Position numbers and translations under genes: made by a program
In this document: positions 1-8,121 of the stretch, piece by piece
Numbering within the stretch: position 1 is the first letter of the stretch
Layout: each line of letters begins with the position of its first letter
Assembly (NCBI GenBank): GCA_014872805.1
Contig: WKFN01000007.1
Coordinates: forward strand, 86,931 to 150,930
Reading direction: 5' to 3'
From: Opacimonas sp014872805
GTDB taxonomy: Bacteria > Pseudomonadota > Gammaproteobacteria > Enterobacterales > Alteromonadaceae
Length of the DNA stretch: 64,000 nt
The notes under the pieces: generated by a model
Seen by the model: only the letters and a program-made list of their open reading frames with translations
Databases searched by the model: none
Told to the model about the DNA's origin: nothing

Positions 1-873
1 ATGGCCGAAGTCGATCCAAAACTCATGGCGATTACCCCAGCTATGCGAGAAGGGTCTGGCATGGTCAAGTTTTCACAAGCCTACCCTGAGCAATACTTTG
101 ATGTGGCGATTGCTGAGCAACACGCAGTGACCCTTGCTGCGGGTATGGCAACGCAAAGATTACATCCGGTAGTTGCGATCTATTCGACGTTTTTACAACG
201 TGCTTATGACCAGCTCATCCACGATGTGGCCTTACAAAACTTACCTGTGTTATTTGCGATTGACCGCGCCGGTATTGTCGGTGCCGATGGTCCCACCCAC
301 CAAGGTGCCTTTGATATCAGTTTCATGCGCTGTATACCTAACATGGTGATCATGACGCCTGCTGACGAAAATGAGTGTCGACAAATGCTATACACCGGTC
401 ATCGACATCAAGGACCAGCGGCGGTGCGCTACCCTCGTGGAGGGGGGCCTAATGTGCCAATTGAATCGAACATGGCGGCGATACCTTTGGGTCAATCGCG
501 AAGCATTTTACAAGGAAAAAACGTTGCGATACTCAATTTTGGTACTCTGTTGCCAGAAGCTCAGAAGGCTGCTGAAGCGCTAGGCGCAACCCTAGTTGAT
601 ATGCGCTTTGTTAAACCCCTTGATGAAAAAGCGGTTACAGACCTAGCTGCGACTCACGAACTACTCGTGACATTAGAAGATGGTGCGATCAAAGGTGGCG
701 CGGGTTCAGAAGTGGCTGAATATTTGTTTAACACACAAACCCAGGTTAAGTTGCTTCAGTGTGGCTTGCCGGATACCTTCATTATGCAAGGCACTCAGGC
801 AGAAATGTATGCCGAACATCAAATCGATGGCGCTGGAATCGTCGCTCAAGTCAACGCGTTTATTAATGGGTAA
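1..873 (+). CDS. dxs: 1-deoxy-D-xylulose-5-phosphate synthase, C-terminal part (cut by window edge)
   Basis: This is the C-terminal 290 residues of DXS (the full enzyme is about 620), the thiamine-diphosphate enzyme that condenses pyruvate and glyceraldehyde 3-phosphate in the first step of the non-mevalonate isoprenoid pathway. It is cytoplasmic. The frame is open from base 1, so the first ATG is internal and the true start lies outside the window. Visible landmarks are ITPAMREGSG, DVAIAEQHAV (whose Glu is the ThDP-activating residue), FAIDRAGIVGADGPTHQGAF and the transketolase C-terminal domain with VDMRFVKPLDE. The stop codon overlaps the convergent pgpA stop by 11 bp. In related bacteria dxs sits beside ispA and xseB, which would lie to the left here. 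Confidence 0.97.
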   Translation: MAEVDPKLMAITPAMREGSGMVKFSQAYPEQYFDVAIAEQHAVTLAAGMATQRLHPVVAIYSTFLQRAYDQLIHDVALQNLPVLFAIDRAGIVGADGPTHQGAFDISFMRCIPNMVIMTPADENECRQMLYTGHRHQGPAAVRYPRGGGPNVPIESNMAAIPLGQSRSILQGKNVAILNFGTLLPEAQKAAEALGATLVDMRFVKPLDEKAVTDLAATHELLVTLEDGAIKGGAGSEVAEYLFNTQTQVKLLQCGLPDTFIMQGTQAEMYAEHQIDGAGIVAQVNAFING

Positions 874-1348
874 ATATCAAGTAAATATGTAAACACCCTA
901 GCGTACAAAGACCAGCGACTATGTCGTCTGACATGATCCCTAAACCACCGTCGAAGCGCTTATCGATAACGCCAATCAAACTGGGTTTGGCGATATCAAA
1001 ATAACGAAACAAGACAAAGCCAAGCAAAGCCGTATCCCACGCCAAAGGGACGGCTATAAACGCCACCAGCATGCCGGCTATTTCATCCCAGACGATGGCT
1101 CCATGATCATGCACTTGTAATTTCTGAGCAGTGTAATGACAAAGCCCAATCCCAGCTATACAAGCTACTAGCGTCACAATAACAAACATCATCAAATTGA
1201 TATCTGTCAGTAGCCAAAGTAAAGGCAAAGCGGCCAATGAGCCAAACGTTCCAGGTGCTTTTGGCAGCAAGCCACTGCCAAAACCAAAGGATAAAAAATG
1301 CACAGGATGAAACCAAGGGGCTGCTTTTTTTTGTTCGGCTGTCAGCAT
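863..1348 (-). CDS. pgpA: phosphatidylglycerophosphatase A
   Basis: A 161-residue inner-membrane phosphatase that converts phosphatidylglycerol phosphate to phosphatidylglycerol. Family landmarks seen are GSGLLPKAPGTFGSL near residue 25, HDHGAIVWDEIAGM near 80, FRYFDIAKP near 114 and the acidic GGLGIMSDDIVAG near 135, with about four hydrophobic segments. The ATG has AAGGA 7 nt upstream. It is the last gene of the leftward ribH-nusB-thiL-pgpA run, 9 nt after thiL, and its tail overlaps the convergent dxs. The thiL-pgpA pairing is conserved in gammaproteobacteria. Confidence 0.95.
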   Translation of the reverse strand: MLTAEQKKAAPWFHPVHFLSFGFGSGLLPKAPGTFGSLAALPLLWLLTDINLMMFVIVTLVACIAGIGLCHYTAQKLQVHDHGAIVWDEIAGMLVAFIAVPLAWDTALLGFVLFRYFDIAKPSLIGVIDKRFDGGLGIMSDDIVAGLCTLGCLHIYLIFTH

Positions 1349-1357
1349 CTTTTATCC

Positions 1358-2332
1358 TTAAAATTGATGTTCATATCCGGCCTTGGGGAGTTTAAACGTT
1401 TGTCCATTAGATATAAATAACAGGCTGTTGGCCGATTCAGTAATATGCCCTATTTTGGTGATAGGCACATTACACTTTTGAGCAATCTGTTGGAGTTCGG
1501 CTGAATGTGATTTTGGCGCAGTAAAACACAACTCGTAATCATCACCGCCAGTTAAAGCATACTCTTGTGCTTGCTTTTTTGTCACATAATCAAGTAGTTC
1601 AGAAGAATAAGGTAGTGCACTGATATCAATCTGAGCGCCTACGAATGAGGCCTTTAAGATGTGTTTGATATCACCCGCCAACCCATCAGAGACGTCCAAA
1701 CAACTGCTTGCCAAACCTATCAATTCCTTGCCTAACAACACTCTCGGCGTGGGTCTTAATAAGCGTTCAAGCAAATTATTCTGGATAATGTCTAGTGCCT
1801 CATGAACCGTTTGTGTGTTTAGAATATTCAACCCAGCAGCAGCATCGCCTAATGTTCCACTAACATAGATATCATCACCCACTTGTGCACCATCTCGTCG
1901 TATGGCTTGGCCATGAGGAATGAGACCATGGATCGTTACGCTAATCGATAAGGGCCCTGAAGTGGTATCACCACCGATTAATGCAACCTGATAATCCTCA
2001 CACGTTTGCATGAAGCTTCGCGCGAATTCTGATAACCATTGCGGCGGTAGTTTAGGTAACGTAAGTGCGAGTGAGACCCAAGCTGGAGTCGCCCCCATCG
2101 CTGCCATATCACTCAAATTAACTGCGAGCGCTTTATAGGCCAAGTCCGCCGGAGCCACATCTGGAAAAAAATGCACACCACTGACGAGTGTATCGGTGCT
2201 GACAAGAAGTTGTTGTTCAGGTGGAACATCTAATATTGCGGCGTCATCGCCAATTCCAAGGACAACTTGAGAATGATTTGTGCCCGCAGAGGATTGTGCA
2301 AAAAAAGTTTCAATCAGTGAAAACTCTTGCAT
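1358..2332 (-). CDS. thiL: thiamine-monophosphate kinase
   Basis: A 324-residue kinase of the PurM/SelD-like fold that phosphorylates thiamine monophosphate to thiamine diphosphate, the last step of cofactor synthesis. Motifs visible are GIGDDAAIL (about residue 26), STDTLVSGVHF, AYKALAVNLSDMAAMGA, LIGGDTTSGPL, CLDVSDGLAGD and LTGGDDYELCF, which cover the Mg-ATP and substrate sites. It lies 18 nt after nusB and 9 nt before pgpA in the same operon. No clear Shine-Dalgarno sequence precedes the ATG, so translation may depend on coupling to nusB. Its product feeds Dxs, which lies next door. Confidence 0.96.
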   Translation of the reverse strand: MQEFSLIETFFAQSSAGTNHSQVVLGIGDDAAILDVPPEQQLLVSTDTLVSGVHFFPDVAPADLAYKALAVNLSDMAAMGATPAWVSLALTLPKLPPQWLSEFARSFMQTCEDYQVALIGGDTTSGPLSISVTIHGLIPHGQAIRRDGAQVGDDIYVSGTLGDAAAGLNILNTQTVHEALDIIQNNLLERLLRPTPRVLLGKELIGLASSCLDVSDGLAGDIKHILKASFVGAQIDISALPYSSELLDYVTKKQAQEYALTGGDDYELCFTAPKSHSAELQQIAQKCNVPITKIGHITESANSLLFISNGQTFKLPKAGYEHQF

Positions 2333-2350
2333 ACGGACACGTGTCTAAAT

Positions 2351-2785
2351 TTAGGCTTGTTCGTGTTTGCGCAATGTGCGTACGGCTTTATCAAGTACAC
2401 CATTTACAAACTTGTGGCTTTCTTCTGCGCCAAATACCTTAGCTAACTCAATCGCTTCATTGATCACGACCTTGTATGGTACATCAATACGTTGCGTCAA
2501 CTCATAGGTAGCGATACGCAAAATCGCTTTTTCAATGGGATCCAGTTCTTCAGGTAAACGGCCTAAGTAAGGCTTTATTGCCACGTCTAAATCCGCTACT
2601 TGCTTAATCGAACCTTGCAATAACTCTTGAAAATAGGGCATGTCGACTTTGCCCATCTCGTTTGTGGTCGCAAGATTGAGCTCAATACTGGCTACATCGT
2701 TGTTCGACAGCATCCACGAATAGACGCCTTGTAATGCCATTTCGCGCGCCCGACGACGCGCTGCAGGTTTCATCTTTTGACTCAC
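2351..2785 (-). CDS. nusB: transcription antitermination factor NusB
   Basis: A 144-residue all-helical RNA-binding protein that with NusE (S10) binds boxA RNA for rRNA antitermination. The N-terminus KPAARRRAREMALQGVYSW and the C-terminal FGAEESHKFVNGVLDKA are hallmark. Start choice: a GTG at 2785 overlaps the ribH stop as GTGA and has GAGG 7 nt upstream, while an ATG at 2773 would match the E. coli start MKPAARRRARE but has no properly spaced ribosome site. I favour the GTG; the alternative would give 140 residues. Overlap with ribH implies translational coupling. Confidence 0.95.
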   Translation of the reverse strand: MSQKMKPAARRRAREMALQGVYSWMLSNNDVASIELNLATTNEMGKVDMPYFQELLQGSIKQVADLDVAIKPYLGRLPEELDPIEKAILRIATYELTQRIDVPYKVVINEAIELAKVFGAEESHKFVNGVLDKAVRTLRKHEQA

Positions 2786-3261
2786 GCAGTTGCCTCATCA
2801 ATGGCCGACATCACGTTGACCATTTCTAACGCACCAAGAGCAGCTTCCGCTCCCTTATTCCCTGCTTTGGTTCCTGAACGCTCAATCGCTTGCTCAATAC
2901 TGTCTGTAGTAATCACACCGAATGACACAGGAATATCAAATTCTAACGACACTTGCGCCAGACCTTTATTACACTCACCCGCTACAAAATCAAAATGTGG
3001 CGTCCCCCCACGGATCACTGCACCTAGCGCGATTATGGCATCATATTGGCCTTGATTAGCGATTTTTTTGGCGGCGAGTGGTAACTCATAAGCACCTGGC
3101 ACCCGCACCACTGTGACATCAGAATCGCTGACTTCACCGTGACGTTCGAGTGCATCCAACGCGCCTTCTAATAAAGACTCCACAACAAAACTATTAAATC
3201 GCGATACAACAATGGCAAATTTTTTGCCCGTTGCGCGCATGTTGCCTTCAATTACGTTCAT
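2782..3261 (-). CDS. ribH: 6,7-dimethyl-8-ribityllumazine synthase
   Basis: A 159-residue lumazine synthase, which joins 5-amino-6-ribitylamino-uracil and 3,4-dihydroxy-2-butanone 4-phosphate in the penultimate riboflavin step and normally assembles as an icosahedral or pentameric shell. Motifs are VSRFNSFVVESLLEGALDAL, PGAYELPL, ALGAVIRGGTPHF and SFGVITTDSIEQAIERSGTK. The ATG at 3261 (MNVIEGN) matches the family N-terminus and has AAGGAA about 7 nt upstream. An open extension to 3345 runs into ribBA and is not used. It overlaps nusB by 4 nt. Confidence 0.97.
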   Translation of the reverse strand: MNVIEGNMRATGKKFAIVVSRFNSFVVESLLEGALDALERHGEVSDSDVTVVRVPGAYELPLAAKKIANQGQYDAIIALGAVIRGGTPHFDFVAGECNKGLAQVSLEFDIPVSFGVITTDSIEQAIERSGTKAGNKGAEAALGALEMVNVMSAIDEATA

Positions 3262-3319
3262 GAATGAATTCCTTAATAAAAATTTGGTTTGGAGTATATC
3301 ACAAATGCCAGTGGTCTCA

Positions 3320-4426
3320 CTAAAAATCGCTGATGTACTCAACAACTTCTAAACCAAAACCGGATAAACCTGAATATTTGATGGGTTTAGATAACAAACG
3401 CATTTGTTTGACCCCCAAAGCTTCCAATATCTGTGAGCCAATACCTACAGTTCGAGAACTGCCTTGCCACGTTTTTCCAGGAGCCACTTCACCGCGGTCT
3501 TCTGCGGCAAACTGTTTGATTTGCCCTTCTAGATCTTCTTTAGCACCTAATAACACTAATACACCACCGTCTTGCGCGATACGTGACATCGCTTTGGCCA
3601 AATTCATAGACCGATTCATACCTCGAGTAGAAGCCAACAAATCAGAAAACGTATTGTGCAAGTGAACGCGAACCGTGGTCGGATGGGTTGAGTCTATCTC
3701 GCCATTGATGAGTGCAAAATGCAGCTCACCGTCAATCACGTCTTTGTAAGTAATTAGCTCAAACTCGCCATATTCAGTTGGCAAATGACAGCGCGCGATT
3801 TCTTCAATCGTCGTTTCGTTGTGATTGCGGTATTCAATTAAATCGGCAATCGTGCCTATTTTAAGCCCGTGTTTTTGCGCGAATTTTTCAAGTTCTGGAC
3901 GACGTGCCATCGTGCCGTCTTCATTTAGGATCTCGACAATCACTGACGCCGGTTCACAGCCAGCCAGACGCGCCAAATCCACGCCAGCTTCAGTATGCCC
4001 AGCACGTGTAAGTACACCGCCTTCTTTGGCGATGAGAGGGAAAATATGCCCAGGTTGTACAATATCTGTTGCTTTGGCATCTGGGTTGACGGCAGCTAAG
4101 ATGGTAGTGGCTCTATCCGCAGCTGAAATACCCGTTGTCACCCCTTCCGCAGCTTCGATGGAAACCGTAAAATTAGTCGAGAACTGAGCTGAATTTTTGT
4201 CGACCATCAATGGTAATTTTAAACGACGACAACGCTCAGCTGTCATTGGCAAACAGACTAAACCACGTGCATGAGTGACCATAAAGTTAATAGCTTCAGG
4301 TGTGACATGTTCTGCCGCCATAACGAGGTCCCCCTCGTTTTCACGGTCTTCGTCATCCATCAAAATGACCATTTTGCCTTGGCGAATATCTTCAATCAGT
4401 TCTGTAGGGGTATTAAAGGTGGACAT
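3320..4426 (-). CDS. ribBA: 3,4-dihydroxy-2-butanone-4-phosphate synthase fused to a degenerate GTP cyclohydrolase II-like domain
   Basis: A 368-residue protein. Residues 1-200 are a complete RibB domain, with DDEDRENEGD near residue 24, RGLVCLPMT and TRAGHTEAGVDLARLAG, which makes dihydroxybutanone phosphate from ribulose 5-phosphate. Residues 205-368 align in shape with GTP cyclohydrolase II, but the zinc-site cysteines and the usual SECLTGD...RCDCG segment are missing: RVHLHNTFSDLL is followed directly by STRGMNRSMNL. By comparison with the known RibBX-type fusions of gammaproteobacteria, only RibB activity is expected, so a separate ribA should exist elsewhere. The start ATG has GGAAA about 11 nt upstream. 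Confidence 0.94.
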   Translation of the reverse strand: MSTFNTPTELIEDIRQGKMVILMDDEDRENEGDLVMAAEHVTPEAINFMVTHARGLVCLPMTAERCRRLKLPLMVDKNSAQFSTNFTVSIEAAEGVTTGISAADRATTILAAVNPDAKATDIVQPGHIFPLIAKEGGVLTRAGHTEAGVDLARLAGCEPASVIVEILNEDGTMARRPELEKFAQKHGLKIGTIADLIEYRNHNETTIEEIARCHLPTEYGEFELITYKDVIDGELHFALINGEIDSTHPTTVRVHLHNTFSDLLASTRGMNRSMNLAKAMSRIAQDGGVLVLLGAKEDLEGQIKQFAAEDRGEVAPGKTWQGSSRTVGIGSQILEALGVKQMRLLSKPIKYSGLSGFGLEVVEYISDF

Positions 4427-4441
4427 AAGCGTCTGTGTTTC

Positions 4442-5095
4442 CTATTTTAAATAGCCGTTTTCAGCTAAAAATGCCATGCTAATGTCTTGTTTATTATGTT
4501 CTTTTTGACCTTGCATGAGGCGTTCTAAATATCGAGCAATCACATCGACCTCAAGATTGACTTGAGTTCCGATTTTGTATTGTCCGATAATGGTTTTTTC
4601 TAAGGTGTGCGGGATCAGCCACAACATAAACTCATCTCCAGCCAGTGCGTTCACTGTCAAGCTTACTCCATCCACGGTAATAGAGCCTTTATGAGCAATA
4701 TAATGAGCGATGTCTTGCGGCATTTTGACCCAGACTTCAATGTATTCATGCTGGTCAATGATTCGACTGATCGAGCCCACGCCATCCACGTGACCAGACA
4801 CAATGTGACCGCCAAAACGAGAGGTCGGTAGCATGGCTTTTTCTAAGTTAACTTGCATGCCCGAAGTATAATGTGCAAAACCGGTATACTTAATGGTCTC
4901 TGTCGAGACGTCCGCACAATAATAATCATTGCCAAATTCTACGACGGTCAAGCATACACCATTAGTCGCAATGGAGTCGCCAAGCTGTACATCTGACATA
5001 TCCAAATTAGGACAGTGCACTTTGAGTTTAATATCTTTACCCGTTTGCGTTAACCCAGTGATAGTGCCAACTGCTTCAATAATACCAGTAAACAT
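4442..5095 (-). CDS. ribE: riboflavin synthase alpha subunit
   Basis: A 217-residue riboflavin synthase that dismutates two 6,7-dimethyl-8-ribityllumazine molecules to riboflavin. It has the invariant N-terminus MFTGIIEAVG and two tandem lumazine-binding barrels, seen as DSIATNGVCLTVVEF (about 42-56) and GSITVDGVSLTVNAL (about 137-151), each beginning around MFTGI/RFGGHIVSGHVDG. It is the classical trimeric type, called ribC or ribE depending on the species. It lies 15 nt upstream of ribBA and 8 nt downstream of ribD in one operon. Confidence 0.96.
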   Translation of the reverse strand: MFTGIIEAVGTITGLTQTGKDIKLKVHCPNLDMSDVQLGDSIATNGVCLTVVEFGNDYYCADVSTETIKYTGFAHYTSGMQVNLEKAMLPTSRFGGHIVSGHVDGVGSISRIIDQHEYIEVWVKMPQDIAHYIAHKGSITVDGVSLTVNALAGDEFMLWLIPHTLEKTIIGQYKIGTQVNLEVDVIARYLERLMQGQKEHNKQDISMAFLAENGYLK

Positions 5096-5103
5096 AAGGT
5101 TTC

Positions 5104-6228
5104 CTAAGGTTCTAACGAGAAAATGAATTTTTGATCAGGACCGATGGTACGCTGTTCTTTTAGTTTGAATCTTACCGCATCTTGCAATTGAGTTAAATCA
5201 GAGATTGCAAAAGCGCCTTGAGCTTTATCCCCAAGAATCACTGGTGCTTGATAAAGGACAAGTTCATCAACGCAGTGCCCTTCAAGTAAAGCACCCGCTA
5301 ACCCGGAACCGGCTTCAACCCAGACACGATTGAGTTGCATTTGTGCAAGCTTTTCCATCATGACACTCAAATTAGGACCTTCAGCGACAAGCGGTATACG
5401 AATTTGTTTATTATGAGTTGGTAGGGCATCATTTTGTATCACATTAAACACGCACACTGGAGCATTAGCGGATTGGAACATGCCTTGTTCGCCAACACGG
5501 TTATGTGAATCCAATACCACACGTAAAGGCTGCTCAAATTGCGCTAATGGATTGCGCAATAAAACATCTTTTAACGCCTGAGGCGCTTCGTTCATTCGGA
5601 CTTGCAAATTTGGATTATCTGCGAGGACTGTCCCTGAACCAGTTAGGATCGCATCGGATTGAGCGCGATGTAATTGGACATCTGCTCTGGCTTGCGGCGA
5701 GGTGATCCATTGACTTTGCCCATTGCTCAATGCGATTTTGCCATCCAAAGACATCCCCATCTTGAGCGTTACAAAAGGTCTCTTAGCCTCGACTCTAGTT
5801 AGAAAACCAGCGTTAAGTTCTCTGGCTTGCTGCTCTAGACAAGGGCCGTCAACAACGATACCTGCGGCTTTTAATCTAGCAATGCCTTTGCCCGATACTT
5901 CGGGAAAGGGGTCACGCATCGCTATCACCACACGGCCAATACCCGCGTCTATCAGCGCATTGGCACAAGGCCCTGTGCGGCCAGTGTGAGCACATGGCTC
6001 CAGGGTGACATAGGCCGTGGCTGCTTTGGCTCTCGTTCCAGCTTGGTGCAGAGCGTTGATCTCAGCATGCGCTGTGCCTGCTTGGTGATGATGTCCCTCT
6101 CCGACGATACTCTCCTGTTGGGTGATCACACACCCAACCATTGGGTTTGGCCGTGCTGTGTACTCACCTAACTTGGCTAAACGCAGAGCGCGCGCCATCA
6201 TTTGATAATCAAAGTTCGAGAGACTCAT
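5104..6228 (-). CDS. ribD: bifunctional diaminohydroxyphosphoribosylaminopyrimidine deaminase / 5-amino-6-(5-phosphoribosylamino)uracil reductase
   Basis: A 374-residue two-domain riboflavin enzyme. The N-terminal zinc deaminase carries HAEINAL (residue about 54) and the PCAHTGRTGPC zinc motif. The C-terminal reductase begins around residue 145 (RPFVTLKMGMSLDGKIA) and contains SDAILTGSGTVLADNP and the EAGSGLAGALL nucleotide loop. It acts on the product of GTP cyclohydrolase II. Its start overlaps the nrdR stop by 4 nt (ATGA), a gene pair conserved in gammaproteobacteria. Confidence 0.97.
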   Translation of the reverse strand: MSLSNFDYQMMARALRLAKLGEYTARPNPMVGCVITQQESIVGEGHHHQAGTAHAEINALHQAGTRAKAATAYVTLEPCAHTGRTGPCANALIDAGIGRVVIAMRDPFPEVSGKGIARLKAAGIVVDGPCLEQQARELNAGFLTRVEAKRPFVTLKMGMSLDGKIALSNGQSQWITSPQARADVQLHRAQSDAILTGSGTVLADNPNLQVRMNEAPQALKDVLLRNPLAQFEQPLRVVLDSHNRVGEQGMFQSANAPVCVFNVIQNDALPTHNKQIRIPLVAEGPNLSVMMEKLAQMQLNRVWVEAGSGLAGALLEGHCVDELVLYQAPVILGDKAQGAFAISDLTQLQDAVRFKLKEQRTIGPDQKFIFSLEP

Positions 6229-6692
6229 TCGAGATCGAGATCCTGCTGACCTAGTTTGGCAATTTCTTCGCCAAATTCACGAATGTCTTCAAATTTGCGA
6301 TAGACCGATGCAAAGCGCACGTAGGCGACTTGATCGAGCTTTTTGAGACGGTTCATGATTTGGGTACCGACAAACTCAGTATTCACCTCACGCTCGCCAG
6401 TGCCACGAATACTGGACATAATTTCGACGATGGCCTTTTCGATTTTCTCGGCTGAGACGGGGCGTTTTTCTAAGGAGCGTAAAATCCCCGCACGCAACTT
6501 GTCTTCATTAAACGGTTCACGAGTGCCATCGCGTTTGATTACTCTAGGCATTACTAGTTCTGCGATTTCAAAGGTAGTAAACCGTTCTCTACAAGACGCA
6601 CACTCCCTCCGGCGGCGGATTTGATGACCATCCGCGACCAAGCGTGAGTCGATGACTTTGGTGTCTTGCTCATGACAAAAAGGACAATGCAT
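6225..6692 (-). CDS. nrdR: transcriptional repressor NrdR
   Basis: A 155-residue nucleotide-sensing repressor of ribonucleotide reductase genes. The zinc ribbon is intact (Cys3, Cys6, Cys31, Cys34 in CPFC...CASC) and the ATP-cone follows from about residue 49 (PRVIKRDGTREPFN...KLRAGI), with FVGTQIMNRLKKLDQVAYVRFASVYR at the end. The length is typical for the family. It is the first gene of the leftward nrdR-ribD-ribE-ribBA-ribH-nusB-thiL-pgpA run and is separated from glyA by 67 nt that include a hairpin. Confidence 0.97.
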   Translation of the reverse strand: MHCPFCHEQDTKVIDSRLVADGHQIRRRRECASCRERFTTFEIAELVMPRVIKRDGTREPFNEDKLRAGILRSLEKRPVSAEKIEKAIVEIMSSIRGTGEREVNTEFVGTQIMNRLKKLDQVAYVRFASVYRKFEDIREFGEEIAKLGQQDLDLE

Positions 6693-6711
6693 GCTCTACT
6701 CCATATACAAA

Positions 6712-6734
6712 TTAACCGGCATATAGCCGGTTAA
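6712..6734 (-). terminator. hairpin after glyA, putative terminator
   Basis: A perfect 9-bp inverted repeat (TTAACCGGC / GCCGGTTAA) with a 5-nt loop lies in the 67-nt gap between glyA and nrdR. On the minus strand it is followed only by a short T-run (TTTG), so termination may be partial and nrdR may be partly co-transcribed with glyA. Confidence 0.5.
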
Positions 6735-6759
6735 TCATAATCATTGTACAGCGAAAGTG

Positions 6760-8013
6760 CTACGCATATACAGGGAACTGCTTAGTCAAAGCGCTGACCT
6801 CTGATTGGACTCGAGCGATAACAGATTCATCACCCATGTTATCCAAAATATCACAGATCCAGTTAGCCACTTGCATTGCTTCAGCATCTTTAAACCCGCG
6901 ACGCGTAATAGCAGGTGTCCCGATCCGTAAACCAGAGGTAACAAACGGTGAGCGTGGATCATTCGGAACTGAGTTTTTGTTCACGGTAATATGAGCTTGG
7001 CCTAGCGCCGCATCTGCGTCTTTACCTGTGATGTCTTTATCAATCAAATCCAATAAGAACAAGTGGTTCTGCGTGCCATTGGAAACAATCTTATAGCCGC
7101 GTTCTTGGAACACTGAAACCATAGCTTGTGCGTTTTTCACAACCTGCGCCATATAGGTTTTGAACTCTGGCTCCAATGCTTCTTTAAAAGCAACGGCTTT
7201 CGCTGCAATCACATGACACAAAGGACCACCCTGATTGCCAGGAAAAACTGATGAATTCAGTTTTTTGTAAATATCTTCATCGCCACACGCAGACAAGATC
7301 AAACCAGAACGAGGTCCAGCCAGAGTCTTATGCGTAGTCGTTGTCACCACATGAGCGTGAGGCACTGGGTTTGGATAAACACCACCAGCGACTAAACCAG
7401 CAATGTGCGCCATATCAACTAATAAGTATGCACCCACTTTGTCAGCGATTTCACGGAATTTTGCCCAATCCACCACACCTGAGTAGGCCGAGAAGCCACC
7501 GATGATCATCTTGGGCTTATGCTCTAATGCTAAGGCTTCAATTTCGGCATAATCAATGACACCATCCGCATCAATACCATACTGCACTGCATTGTAAATT
7601 TTGCCTGAAAAGTTAACATGAGAACCGTGGGTCAAATGACCACCGTGTGCTAAGGACATACCCAATACAGTATCACCTGCGTTGAGCAAAGCACCAAATA
7701 CGGCAGTGTTTGCTTGTGAACCTGCGTGAGGTTGTACGTTGGCATATTCTGCACCAAACAAGGCTTTGGCACGCTCGATCGCAAGGTTTTCGACTACATC
7801 AACATGCTCACAACCACCGTAATAACGCTTACCAGGATAACCTTCCGCATATTTATTTGTTAGCTGCGAACCCTGCGCTTCCAAAACGCGTGGCGAACAG
7901 TAGTTCTCTGACGCGATAAGTTCAATGTGATCTTCTTGACGTTGATTTTCAAGTTCGATGGCTTTGGCTAATTCAGGATCGAAATCAGCAATATTCATGT
8001 TGCGCTGTAGCAT
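6760..8013 (-). CDS. glyA: serine hydroxymethyltransferase
   Basis: A 417-residue PLP enzyme that interconverts serine and glycine with tetrahydrofolate, the main source of one-carbon units. It aligns end to end with the E. coli enzyme: HIELIASENY, QLTNKYAEGYPGKRYYGGCE, the PLP-lysine motif VVTTTTHKTLAGPR and the C-terminus FPVYA. The ATG at 8013 has AGG about 10 nt upstream. Upstream (8014-8121) is an AT-rich promoter-containing gap; I see no confident PurR or MetR site in it. Confidence 0.98.
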   Translation of the reverse strand: MLQRNMNIADFDPELAKAIELENQRQEDHIELIASENYCSPRVLEAQGSQLTNKYAEGYPGKRYYGGCEHVDVVENLAIERAKALFGAEYANVQPHAGSQANTAVFGALLNAGDTVLGMSLAHGGHLTHGSHVNFSGKIYNAVQYGIDADGVIDYAEIEALALEHKPKMIIGGFSAYSGVVDWAKFREIADKVGAYLLVDMAHIAGLVAGGVYPNPVPHAHVVTTTTHKTLAGPRSGLILSACGDEDIYKKLNSSVFPGNQGGPLCHVIAAKAVAFKEALEPEFKTYMAQVVKNAQAMVSVFQERGYKIVSNGTQNHLFLLDLIDKDITGKDADAALGQAHITVNKNSVPNDPRSPFVTSGLRIGTPAITRRGFKDAEAMQVANWICDILDNMGDESVIARVQSEVSALTKQFPVYA

Positions 8014-8121
8014 AAGTCAAATACCTATAGATTGAGCAAGGTTATGTTTAAAGTGGCATTTTACGCAATTTTTAAGCAAAAACCTAGCAGTGCACCCATT
8101 AAAACTTTTTATCAAAATGAT

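Noticed and set aside
3262..3345. 28-residue N-terminal extension of RibH
   Set aside because: It overlaps ribBA, and the ATG at 3261 matches the family start and has a good ribosome site.
3825..4187. Long open frame antisense to ribBA (120 codons)
   Set aside because: No ribosome site and no recognisable protein; similar antisense frames across the window follow from codon use of the real genes.
6693..6759. FMN riboswitch ahead of the nrdR-rib cluster
   Set aside because: The gap is 67 nt and holds only one simple hairpin; none of the conserved FMN-aptamer segments is present here or in the short gaps between the rib genes.
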